Notes under the pieces: generated by a model
Told to the model about the DNA's origin: nothing
The model's database searches: none
The model's input: only the letters and a program-made list of their open reading frames with translations
NCBI GenBank assembly: GCA_021521415.1
Contig: JAIQDT010001131.1
Coordinates: forward strand, 248,001-312,000
Length of the DNA stretch: 64,000 nt
Direction of reading: 5' to 3'
Origin: Bidens hawaiensis
Lineage: Eukaryota; Streptophyta; Magnoliopsida; Asterales; Asteraceae
Made by a program: the position numbers and the translations under genes
Part shown: positions 1-12,600 of the stretch, in pieces
How the letters are laid out: each line of letters opens with the position of its first letter
Numbering within the stretch: position 1 is the first letter of the stretch

Positions 1-83
1 TCTCACTACAACTAACTTGATCGGTTTTAGTAATGAAACTGGAGGATTCATGAACAAACAACTACAGGGCATCCATTGCCATA

Positions 84-90
84 ACAAAAA

Positions 91-121
<31 letters not shown>

Positions 122-129
122 CACACACC
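84..129. repeat. poly(A) run followed by (CA)n microsatellite
   Basis: About 23 A residues run directly into about 11 CA units. This is simple-sequence DNA downstream of the host gene, and no coding signal is seen across it. Confidence 0.95.
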
Positions 130-366
130 ATATATTTGACTTAAAAAGGAATTCTGGAAGTTTGGTTTTGAAAATGACATAAAACGCAAGCAAATAAATT
201 GTTTAAACTACTTGCTATTTTAATTAAACTTTTCATAAAAGAAGATTTTAAACCCAAAACTTTCAAGTTTTCAAAAGACAAACCTCCCCTTTAGATGCCA
301 AACCATGACAATATCTTCTGAGTTAGAGTTAGAATCTTTTTCTTTTTCTTTTTCCTTTTCTTCTTC

Positions 367-456
367 TCCTCCTTTTGTAATTCAACCGTTGGACTTTCCT
401 CCTTTTGTTATTCAACCGTTGGACTTTCCTCCTTTTGTAATTCATCCGTTGGATTT
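367..456. repeat. three tandem copies of a 30-bp unit
   Basis: The unit starting TCCTCCTTTTGT occurs three times head to tail with a few substitutions. On the minus strand it lies in the former C-terminal tail of the E2 gene, after the present stop codon. It would encode a repeated ten-residue acidic segment containing SPTVE. The second unit holds the in-frame stop that ends the read-through tail at 408-410. Confidence 0.9.
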
Positions 457-554
457 TCAGTTAGAGGCACAAAGTCAGCCTCCAGATCCTCCTTTGCTCC
501 TATTTGTTTAAATGCTCCTACAAGTGTCTTCATGTATCCTTTCACTTCACTCTT

Positions 555-695
555 TTACATCCGCGAGCACCCGGCCTCATCAACCGCAACAATACCGTAC
601 TTGACTCCCAAGTCTTTTATGTAATAATCTCTACATGTTGTCAGAATGTCACTTGCACGATTGCGAAAATGACCAATCACCAGATCTTCAAAATG
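555..695 (-). CDS. E2 gene terminal exon with premature stop
   Basis: The acceptor ATGCAG gives [10 protein letters not shown] directly after RKPPK of exon 5, as in the family. The frame runs 46 codons to TAA at 557-555, inside a segment that keeps family similarity afterwards (KGYMKTLVGAFKQIGAK). About 48 codons are therefore lost. The exon lies on the far side of TE1 from the rest of the gene. Confidence 0.85.
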   Translation of the reverse strand, partial: HFEDLVIGHFRNRASDILTTCRDYYIKDLGVKYGIVAVDEAGCSRM

Positions 696-3600
696 CTGCA
701 TTTGGAATACATCAAATTATCAAAAACAATGCATAACAATCACATCAGAGACCAAAAATGCTTATAATAGATAACTCTGGCTTCAAAATATTTAGGTTTA
801 AACCAAACAATTTGCAGAGTGTGCATTACCAGATAGCCATGTCCAACTTCATATAGAAATTAGCAAGAATTATATACATGTATATATTTCTTAGTGGTGA
901 TTGAATAAGTAATTGATGAATCAACGCTTATTTTTCGGTTTCCTGCTATATCTTTCAAACACGTTGCACAAGTGTTTATTCGAACCTTGCAATTGTCTAT
1001 AGATGTCAATCACTACTAGTGGTGTCAGTCTCTCGTAAGCTGCTAGAGATCGTTACGATAAAATTCTGAGGTATATATTTATTCTTATATAATTAATAAC
1101 TAAATGTATATAAGTTTTGTAGTTATAAGTACATACAGAAAGTAACTAAATATATATAAATTAGTTCAGTTTTTTTAAATTATTAGTACATGAAGAGGTA
1201 TGTACCCGCCTCAACACCGAGCAAGGCGGGTCAACCCACAAGATAAACACATTATGAAGGCACAAAGCCAAAACCTATGCGCATGGCGCATACAAAACAT
1301 GCTCAGGCATCATATGCCCAGGCACACATATGCTCACGCATCACATATGCGCGTGGCGCACCAGCGCGCGGCGCATATCACATGCTCGCGCATATCACAT
1401 CTGCGCATGAAATATCTGCGCGTGAGAATAAAGAGAAGACCTCGCGCATCCTCAGGATTGGCGCATATCACACATGCACATAATCGACCTCGTCCTTATC
1501 CAAATCAGGATTAGGGCAACCTTGATTGTGCACGTCAGACAACCTTCCAGAAGGCATCTTTTTAAGGAGTAAGAATATGCTGATGTTGACAGCTGCCAAA
1601 TGAAAGGTCGACAACTCAGCATGACACATGTGCTACCACGTGATTACAACCAACGAGAAAGCGCCAGGTGTCCCAGAGGACACGTGGCGCAATGCGATTG
1701 GAGGAGGCCAACGAGGTTGAGCCCAACCAGTGGAAACCCTAGCACTATAAATACAGCATCAACTCCACTTTGATGGACACATTCATACTCAATCATTGAC
1801 AGTTACAGGCAGTGATATCACATTCAATCATATTGAATTACATTCACTCACAGTCAGTTACATACAAACACACAGTCACACAATCATACAGTATTCAGCT
1901 ATTAAGCAATACTCTTGAGATTCCCTCAGGGACACATTATTATTATCTTCTCCACCATATACTTATTCTCACGCCGGAGGGTTACCCCAAAGAGGACCCC
2001 TCTGTCCCTTTCTGAGGGGTAAGTTAATGGCGTTGTTCATTTTGCAGGTGGAAGAACACAGATCCAGAAGAACCATCGGTGAAATAGTACAATCAAAACC
2101 CGAGGAAAGTAGATCTGCTACCAGCGAGTAGATCCACGTTTCTTCATTGGCGCCATCCACTGTTTCAAACGGCAATCAGATCTCATCAGATCTACATAAA
2201 AAAAAAAAAATCAATCACCATGGTTTCTGGCATTCGTAACGCTGATCAAGCTCTGGAGGATATTGAACGTGAGGGTGTCAATGAGGGACAACAGTTTCTG
2301 AGGGTGCCGCGTGATTCTACGCGCACCACCAGTAACCGTCCCTTCATCACAACCCCTCAGGCCAGACTGAAACTCCTCCAGACGATCTCACGTTACAAAA
2401 TCTTGCCGGCGCGAAACTGAAAGGACCAATGGGTCCAGAAGAAGAAACGAATGATCCGAATGAATGGCTCATAAACGAGCAGCGGCGTCTACTGGAAAAG
2501 TACAATGAAATGGTCAAACAGAAAAAGCTAGCCGACCAAACACAAAGGCAAGCGTTTGATAAGCAGACTACAAAAAGGCCGCGCGCGCCGGAAGAAGGAC
2601 ATTCTGTTCACACTGCACACACTGAGTTCAGTGATGAAGAAGTGCATAGCATGAGGAAGACGCGAGATACTCATGCAGGAGGCTCACAACTCCGTGCGCC
2701 TGTGAACATGGCGCCTGGAGCCAAAGCAGATCTGGATCTGCACATGCCGTACAGCCCGCCAGTGAGGGGGCAAGTGGACGTAACCACGCCGTACAGGCCG
2801 GCCATCTTAGTGAAGCACTCAAAATTTACTGAGCGCATCGCTAAGGCCCCCATCCAGCACAAGACTAAGATGCCAAGTGGTCTGGGCAAATATGATGGTA
2901 CAACAGATCCAGATGACTTTTTGCAAGGTTTCTATAACACGGGAAACCTAGAGAGCTGGACGATGCCAACATGGTGTCACATGTTTGCCCGCTGCCTTAC
3001 GGGCGCGGCGCGGGTCTGGTTCGAGAGCTTGCCGACTGGGCAAATTGATGGGTTCGAGGAACTATTGGAAAAGTTCCAAGCCCACTTCGTACAGCAGCGC
3101 AGACACACGCGCGATCTTGATGACATCATGCACTGCGTGCGCAGGAATGATGAAACGATTGAGGACTACATCACTCGTTTCAATCAGGAGTCTCTGGCAA
3201 TCGGGGGTATAACTGAGCAACTCCTGCGCGTGGCTTTTATACAAGGAGCGCGCAGTGATCAACTCCGCCGAGCTCTCGTAAGCAGAGATGGTATGCCCAC
3301 CACTTGGGCTAAACTAATGGAAGCATCGCGAGTCTTCGCGAGAAATGAAAAGCAGATTGCCCAAGATAGGGCAAGAGAAAGAGCGCATCAGGCTGAATCA
3401 CCGCGCAGCAAAGAGAAGAGGGCCAAACAGAACTCTGTATGGTCCAGGTTGCAACCAACAAGTTTTTCTTCCACAGAAAAGCAAACGCAACCAAGCTCAC
3501 CCCAGCCCCAAAAAGATGTTCGTAATCGCGGGGAGGGTGACAAGAGGGAGGGCGGCAGAGATCCTACCAGACCTCTGCCAAGAATATGGACTCCCCTCAC

Positions 3601-6600
3601 TAAAACACCTTCACAGGTGTTAAGTACTGAGAATGTCCAATTCAAGCCCCCCAAGCAACTACACTACAAGGGACCGCAAAACAGTGGCAAATATTGTGAA
3701 TTTCACAGGTCCCCGGGCCACAACACCGACGCATGCCATCATTTAAAGGATGCGATCGAGAAGGATGTAAAATCAGGCAGGCTGGCTCACTTGGTGAAAA
3801 ACCCAAGAATAGAGGATGAGCAACCGGAAGGAGCCTCTGCCAGCAAGAAATACAAAAGAATCTGTGTGGCTGAGGGGGGACGACAAGGGCAGACGTCAAA
3901 AAAGAGAGGCGCGCAAATCCACGGAGATTGGCGCGAGCAGCAAGTTATCTTCCCAAGAATCAGGGGAGGCCCTTCAATCAGCAGCCCTCTCGTCATCACC
4001 ACACACATTGCTCATTACGAAGTGTCAAAGGTCCTGGTGGACACTGGAAGCGAATCTGACATTATGTATGAGCAATGTTTCAGAAAGTTAGACCCGGCAG
4101 ACCAAGCGCGGCTCGAGATGGTGAACGCACCAATTTGTGGTGTTTCAAATGAAATCATCCATCCCCTAGGTCAAATTCAGTTTGAACTAACTATGGGGGA
4201 TGATGAGCACAAGCGAGCCGAAGTTGTCAACTTCTTGGTCTTGCCCACCACGTCATGCCACAATATGATCCTGGGTAGGGGAACGATCGCCCAATTTAAT
4301 GCTATACCGTCGCCAGCGCACGGCGCATTGGGGTTCCCTACACCAACGGGCGTAACATTTGTTTACCGCGATCATTTGTGCGCAGTGACAAGTACGCCGC
4401 GGGAAGGGAGAATGAAACTTCCAATGGCGGACAATGCGCCAGAGAAGTGGATTTTAAACCCAAAATTCCCAGAGCAAACGGTCACAATTGGCGCTACCAT
4501 TTCAGACGAAACGAGATTGAGAATGAAAAGGTTGCTCACAAAATACACGTCGGTCTTCGCGTGGCAACACTCCGATATGACTGGGGTCCCGCGAGACTTG
4601 GCGCAACATTCTCTTAACACGTTCAAGTCGGTGGAGCCAATTGCTCAGAAAAAGAGAATCATGGGGGATGAAAAGGCGAAGGCCATGAATGAGCAAGTTG
4701 AGGACCTGTTGCGCGCAAACATCATCCGCCCGATCCGATACCAGACGTGGGTAGCCAATCCTGTGATGGTAAAGAAAAGCAACGGGTCATGGAGGATGTG
4801 TATTGACTTCAAGGACCTCAACAAAGCATGTCCGAAAGACTGTTACCCCCTCCCAAACATCGACGCAAAGGTGGACTCCGTGACGCCATTCAAGCTCAAA
4901 TGTTTCCTGGATGCCTACAAAGGCTATCACCAGATTCAAATGGCACCACAAGACGAAGACAAGACTGCCTTCAGAACCGACAAGGGTGTTTTTTGTTACA
5001 CAAAAATGCCCTTTGGTTTAAAGAATGCGGGCGCCACTTATCAGAGACTTATGGATTCGGTTTTCAGTGAACAAATCGGAAGAAATCTAGAAGTCTACGT
5101 TGATGATTTGGTGATCAAGAGCAGGGAGGAGAGACAAATGCTCAAAGACATCGAGGAAACTCTTCAGCGCTTAACGGAAGTCAACATGAAGCTCAACCCG
5201 AGAAAATGTACTTTCGGCGCGGAAGAGGGGAAATTTCTTGGTGTAATGGTCACTAAGGATGGTTTCAAGGTGAACCCTGAAAAGGTGGAAGCCATCCTTG
5301 ACATGCCTTCACCATCCACCATGAAAGAGGTTCAGAAGCTGAATGGTAGATTGGTGTCAATCAACAGGTTCCTAGCGAACCACGCCAGCAAATCTACTCC
5401 ATTCGTTAACACTTTGAGGAACTGCTTGAAGAAGAGCCAATTCAAGTGGACGCCTGAGGCTGAGCAAGCTTTCAGTGAGATAAAAGAATGTCTCATGAAG
5501 CTGCCCGCGCTCACAGCTCCACTTCCTGGCGAAACCCTTACATTGTACTTGTCAGCTGGAGACCGCGCCATCGGCGCAGTATTATTGGTGGATCGCAAAG
5601 GGATCCAAACGCCAATATACTATGTGAGTCGGGTGCTGACAGACCCTGAGACGCGCTATTCCATCATGGAAAATTTAGTTTTGTCACTAACACACGCGTC
5701 GCGCAAGCTTCACAGATACTTCAATGGTCATCCGATTGAAGTTCTGACAGGTTACAACATCCAGCAAGTCTTGCGACGCACCGCGCTCTCCGGAAGGCTG
5801 ACAAAGTGGGCGCTGGAATTGGGTGAACACCGATCACTTATAAGCCCCGTCCAGCAATAAAGGGTCAAGTTTTAGCGGATTTCATCACGGAAATCCCAGA
5901 GGGAAAGATTGAAGAAGCTCAGCGCGAGGTAGACCCTCCGCGAGCAAATGATGAAGAAGATGTTTGGAGGCTATTCACTGATGGAGCCTCCAACAGCGAA
6001 GGGTCCGGCGCAGGCCTCAAACTGGTGGACCCTGATAATCATGAATATACTTATGCTATTAGGTTGGACTTCAAGAGTACCAACAATGAGGCTGAGTATG
6101 AAGCCCTGCTGGCTGGTCTGCGCATTGCGCGCAAGTTTGGAGTAAAAAGGCTAGAGGCCCATGTTGATTCTTACTTGGTAGCTGCACAGGTCAATGGCCT
6201 TTATGATGCCAAGGAGAACACCATGCCTCTATATCTAGAGCAGGCAAAAAAGCTCGTTGAGCAGTTTGACTTCTTCAAAATCATACACATCTCGTGCAGC
6301 GAAAACAAGTCCGCTGACGCGTTGAGTAAGATGGCATCAACTAATTTTGATCACTTTGGCAAAGATGTCAGGGTGGAAGTGATGAGCAACCCGTCAGTGC
6401 AAACGCAATCTGTCCTTGTAATTCATACAACCCCTTCATCCTGGTTAACTCCAATAATGGAATTCCTGAAGGAGGGGAAGTTACCGGACGAACGCGCACA
6501 GGCGAGAAAGATAAGACACAAGGCACAGAACTATGAACTACTTGATGGTACATTATATCGACGCTCTTATCTTGGACCGCTCATGAAATGCCTGGATGCT

Positions 6601-9600
6601 GAAGAAGCAAGCTATGTGATTAGGGAGATTCACGAAGGAATCTGCGGAATACACGCTGGCCCGCGCATGGTGGTTGCCAAGGCAATGAGCTCGGGCTACT
6701 ATTGGCCAGGCATGTACTTGGATGCGCTAAAAGAAATACAAAAATGCAAGGCATGTCAGAGCTACGCGCCAAACACCATGCGGCCAAAGAACAACTTGAT
6801 TCCAGTGACCTCCGCATGGCCTTTCCACAAATGGGCCATTGATATTGTGGGGCCCCTGCCGCAAGCGCAAGGGCGAGTGAAATTTTTGGTAGTGGCGGTA
6901 GACTATTTCACTAAATGGGTTGAGGCCAAGCCACTAGCAAAAATCACAGCTGAGGCGATGAAGCAATTTATCTGGAGCCACATCATTTGCCGTTTTGGCC
7001 TTCCTATGGAAATTGTGAGCGACAATGGCAAACAATTCACTGACAGGAAGATATCCAGTTGGCTCAAAGAATTGCACATCAACCAAATCTTCACTTCGGT
7101 CTACCACCCTCAGGGGAATGGCCAAGTGGAGCGCGCGAATCAAAGTTTGTTAAATGGGCTGAAGAAAAGGTTGGAGGGAGAATCCCATTCTTGGGTCGAA
7201 GAGTTACCTAATGTCCTGTGGGCGCACAGGACATTAAGCAAAACTAGCAATGGCGAATCCCCGTTCAGCCTAACCTATGGGACAGAGGCTATGATCCCAG
7301 CAGAAATTGGATGCCCATCCCATAGGGTACTCATGATGAGCAAGACTGATAACGAGCGCGAAAGAAGATTGGACCTTAACTTGCTTGAAGGGAGCAGAGA
7401 TGCGGCTATCATCAATGAAGCCAAATACAAAAAAAAGCTGGAAAAATATTATAATCAGCGCGTTAAAGAGTGCCACTTCAAGAAAAATGATTTTGTCCTA
7501 CGAAACAATGAAGCTAGCCGCGCAATACCCCCAGGAAAAATGTCCCCCAATTGGGAAAGACCTTATCAAATCTCAGAAGAATTGGGGAAAGGCGCGTACA
7601 CTTTAAAAGATTTGAATGGAAAAAAGATACCGCGCGCGTGGAACGCAGCACAGCTTAGAAAATGCTTCATGTAAAAATTCAAATATGTAATCAAGGCTTT
7701 TAAGCCATCATGAATGATGATTCGCGCTATCTTTCAATATTTGTTCTATTACCTTTGCATACATGTTTCACACTTCCTTTATTAATTTGGAGCAATATGA
7801 CAACACTATATTGACTTTAAAACAAAATAAAACGAAGTAAAACATACATGCGCGAGCCTTAGCTCAAACGCGTTAACGAGTCTTAACTCTAAAACGTCAG
7901 GGCCTTAGCCCAAACCTACGAGCCTTAGCTCAAACACGTTAACGAGTCTTAACTCTAAAAACGTCAGGGCCTTAGCCCAAAACAAAGAGCCTTAGCTCAA
8001 AACACTCACAAACATCCATCTTACATCCCGCGCAGCCTGATCATAAAAATCCCTAAACACAACTAAGGCAAAGTACATGCCAAATCATAGTTGTTAAGGT
8101 CTCAGGTCGAGGTCGCGCGCGGAATAAAAGTGGATATCTGAGTAACACATGCTGACATGTAATGGCTAAAACTCATATAAAAAACGCGCGACAACGACGC
8201 GCAAAAAAGGAGTAGTGAAAAGTCATCGCGCATGTCAGTATAAACAAGATACTGCGAAACCACTTACAAAATAGGACTATGGTTAAGTAAATAATTTCCT
8301 TACAACCTTGTTCTTATTTTAACGTGCAAGCATATCTTATATCTATACAAGCAAACATGAAGAGATGAATGGAAATGCGCAAGATGTGAAAAAGGGAAAA
8401 CAAATTTCATTCCATAGCATTGAAATTTACAATTGTGATGAGTTACAAATTACAAGTATAACAAAAAACAAAAAAAAAAAAAATTAGAAAGATGAAGGGA
8501 TTCTCAAGTCTCCACGTCGACGTCAGCCACTTCATCACCCTCATCATCTCCCGCAGCATCTGGCGCGGCCCGCTCCTCATCTCCGAACTGACCATAGTCA
8601 AGTTCTTCCTCCTCAATGGAGTCTTCTATCACGACGGTGTCAGGAGCAGATTCTTTCGCCGCGCCAGAGCCGCTGGCAGGGGCAACATCCCCCGCGCCAC
8701 CATCATCGCCACCAGCCCCCTCACATTCATCGAGCAACTTCTTTAGCGCGCCGAGGTCGGGCTGGTCAGCAAGCGCAGCTATCTGCAAATCATTAGAAAA
8801 GGATTGAGTACAAAAAACTTGGAAAATTAATCAAGAAAAATTCATTAAGGTCAAGGTACCTGCACAAGGATGGGGATGGGAGTGTTCATATACTTCTCCC
8901 CCACCGCGGCCATGTCCGCGCAGGCCGCGTCGCTCTTGTAAGGGTACTCGGATGGGTTCTTCTTCAACATCCCATATTCATACCCATCCGTAAACCCTTC
9001 AGCTCGACCCACAAGGCGCGCGGCAGCATTGCAGTCCATCACAAGGGCCTGAAACTCGGCAGAATATTTCATCGCCAAAGCGCAACGAGTCATGCCCAGT
9101 GACACCAGCCATTGGCGATCCTGCGCGAGGCCAGCAACAGACGTCTCGAGGGCAGGAACCTGGGAGTTTAATAACTCAACAGTTTCCTTGGTCTTTTTTA
9201 GCTCCTCTTTATCAGACGCTGCTGCCGCCAAAATTTTTTCTTTCTCCGCCTGCGCAGCATCAAGTGCTTCCTGGCTAGACGCTGCCGTCGCCAAGGCCTC
9301 ATCCCTATCGGCCAGCGCGGCCGCCAACTCCTTCTTCAGGCGCGCAACCTCGCTCTCCAGTGATGATTTCTCAGTGATACTCTGGACGATAGCTTGGTCA
9401 CGCGCCTCCACCTGTTGTTCCAAGACACGCACTCTCTGCGCGTACTTGGCAACTTCGGCCTCCGCCACCTGCTGCTTCTCCCGCGCAGCTTGGAGCTCAT
9501 GCCCGCGCTTAATAAAGGCGGTGTTGGCACTTGCTCGGTTTTCGCTGAGCTCCGCCTGGAGTTTCTCAGCTCGTGCGCGAGCATCAGAAAGGTTCCAGGC

Positions 9601-12600
9601 AGCCACCTTAGCCTCTTGCTGGGCTGCCACAAGAGCATCGCGTACTTTAATATAATCACGATGAAGCTCTTGGGAGGCAGCAAAGAAAGCTGACCCAGCG
9701 AAAATGTGATCGTTGAGCAAGTCAGCGCGGGTGCGCTCCTCCTGATACCTCCTTTCAGTAGGAGGCACGGCATGAGCCCAGAAGTCCTCGCATACGCCCA
9801 TGGATTGGAAGGAACTGTCTTCATTAATATTCCATCTCGGGCGGTAAACGTGGTCACCTTCCTGCAAAACACAAGAAATGTTCTAAGTCATAAAACATAC
9901 TTATATGGAGGTACGCGCAGCGGAGCAACAAATTAAAACATACCTGCGGGGATGAAGCAGAAAAGTCAGCGCCAGCCCCACCAGAAGTCTGCGCTGCGAA
10001 GTCTTGTGGCATCGCAGGGCTGGCGCGGTCTCCCAAGGAGTCTTCGGCGTGAGCCCCCTCATCCTCCTCATCTTCTTCAATAGGCCTCTTCTCCTGCGAC
10101 CTGGAGGGCTCCAAACCAGCCTCGCGGAGAGGGCTGCGCGTAGGAGGAGGCGAGGGAGGTCTCGACGCCGCCAGTTCGGCACGCAAAACGGCTTCCTGCT
10201 CCTTTGTAATCCCAATAAGGGGAGACTCAGCACTAGCAGGAGCAGGACCAGAACCAGCGGCGCCGGCAACGGCGCCAGGAGTGTCACCAGCAGCTTGTAC
10301 GCCAGCTATAACTCCTATGAACAAATCAACAACAAAAAAGGGTTTATGATTTGATCAAAACAAAAAATTCAGAAGACAATGGCGCAAAACATACCTTTGC
10401 GCAATTCTGTTCGCGCGTTGAACATCGCCATAAAGTTCATTCTACCCTTTTCTGAGGGTAGAACAGGGGACTTCGAAGCAGCCCCCGGCGCAGCCTCAGC
10501 ACCTTGTTGCGCATGAGGCTGATCTGCTACCGTCGCCGGTCCTGCAAACATTCAAATGCGAAAAGATGTAATAAAAGTTCAATCAGAATTATGGGTAAGC
10601 AAAGTATACCTTTCGCAGGTGCGGCACTGCTTCTCTCTTCAGCCGCGCGAAGGGAGGAGGTCACGCCACCATACATCAAGTGGACAGGAGGTCTGCCCAC
10701 TTTCACAGGCAGGGAAGCTAAAGAAACCTTGGTGGTAAACACCTGGGTTTCCTCAGGTCCCTTCGTTTGAGCATGGGGATGAGCGACAGGGGTGTCGTCT
10801 TTCTTCTGTCTCTTACTGCCCCCTGCGCCGGATTTCCCCTTAGCTTTGCGCTTTAGTAGGGGCGCCTCCTCTTCCTCCTCCTCCTCTTCCGCGAGCTCCA
10901 GCTCGTAGTTCTCCAGCGCATCTACAGTACATGTAACACAAGTGTTAGCAAAATTTGGTATTTTAAAGGAATAAGCATAAGTGCGAAGGCTTACCAGGCG
11001 AGTCGCTATCAAAGTCAAATGCCAGATCGACAGGGATGAACATGTCATCGAAGCGATCTGGGAAGCCCACCTCCCCAGCGCCAAGCACGACGGAGCCACC
11101 CTCCACTTGATCATCATAAGCGGCGTGGAAATAATCCTTGGTGACAGCGCAAAAACAAGTCAAGTGATATCAGCAAAAAGAATTATGTTCGCGCAGAAAA
11201 AGAAATAAAGCAATGAAATAAACTTACACAACCCGTCGACTTGGATAACGGGCTCAAGCGCGCTGTCGGTCCACAGCTTACTCATGCCGACCCCCACCAG
11301 CGCCTCCTCGCGAATTTTCTTGGCGGGGGATGGTTCGGCGGTCAGTTTCTTAACCCAAGCGCCGGTTGGGTTCTTAATAACATCCGCATCCGCGGGCGCA
11401 GAATCGATCGCGCGCATCGACATGCGGATGGGGATTACACCAGCCCTGATGTAGAAGAACCTCTCAGACCAGTCATGAAGGCTCTTGAATGACACGGTGC
11501 TGCACTTAACCTTCTGACTGCGAGGAATAAAGGAGATCCAAGAATCTTGGATCTTGGGCTTGTAAAAAAATTGAAAGCGCCGAGGGGTGGGCTCCTCGCG
11601 CTGTGATTTGCACATGAACTCGAAATGAGTCATGCGCACAAGTCCAAACGGATGGACTTGGGATATATGAATCCCGAAAAAACGTAACACCGCGCCTACA
11701 AACCTTGTCATCGGAAGACGAAGGTTGCAGTGGGTGAAAAAATGGGTGTACAGTGAAATATAGCCGGGAGGCGGGTCCGCCGCCGTCTGCCCGGCCACAG
11801 GCAACATGCAGCCAAACACAGGGGGGACACCCTGTGACGAGATGAGGCTGTCGAGATCGGCCTGCCTCAACTTGCAGGGGATTTCATTCCACCTTTTCGT
11901 GGCCTTGGTCCTCCCTACTTCCTCCGGTGTGGTCTCAACAACCCTCTTCCCCTTGCCCTTTTGCTTTAATGTCGACATCACCACAGATTTCACACGGCGT
12001 CTTCGAGAGGCAATAGAGGTGATTGAGGGGTTAGAGGAGTCTGAACTATCAGACATACAACTGCAGCAGCAGATAATCGAAGATTCGAAACGATGAATAC
12101 ACTCAACTTAGAATATGAAAGGCAGAAATTCGAAAATTAGCAACAATGAAGATGAAGATAAAAAAATTTTTCCTAAGGGCCTGCTTTTATAGGCCCAGGA
12201 GAGAGAAAAGTGGTAACTGATCGGATTTCACGCGCCCCCACTCGCAGGTGTAAGCCAACGAGGGCGCGGCACGTGTCCCCTAACACTGTTGAGGGGACAT
12301 AAAAACGTAGCGGACCTGCCACGGAGCAAAGACGCGCCCCCACTCGCAGGTGCAAACCAATGAGAGCGCGACACGTGTTCCAGACAGCTGTGCGAGGGAA
12401 CATGAAAGGCAACTGTAGCACCTCGAGCACACGAAATGTCTGACACGTTTACGGCGCACGACACCACCAACCAACCACGTGTTTGGACCCTTCGTTTCAA
12501 CCAAATGGATAGAACTTCGCGCAACGATGGAAACAACCAAGAAAACGACAAAACCCCATCAGTAAGTCTAATATCTATCTTACCGCGCTAGCGCGAGATA

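Noticed and set aside
305..767. Plus-strand open frames at 305-511 and 504-767
   Set aside because: They are antisense shadows of the terminal E2 exon, its tail and the 30-bp repeat.
1200..1514. 104-codon open frame in the TE1 LTR (again at 12635-12949)
   Set aside because: It recurs because LTRs are repeated; composition is that of the GCGCAT word block, and no domain is seen.
2018..2047. GTAAGT...TTTGCAG in the TE1 LTR as an intron
   Set aside because: Only about 30 bp separate the sites, below the working minimum for plant introns, and the 3' LTR copy has TTTGTAG.
9092..9655. 187-codon plus-strand frame
   Set aside because: It is the complement of the coiled-coil exon of the antisense gene; the Ser/Ala-rich translation is a shadow.
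11136..11163. Nearer AG (11137) as acceptor for antisense exon 2
   Set aside because: It gives an immediate in-frame TGA with the only good exon 1 donor; the AG at 11106 keeps frame.
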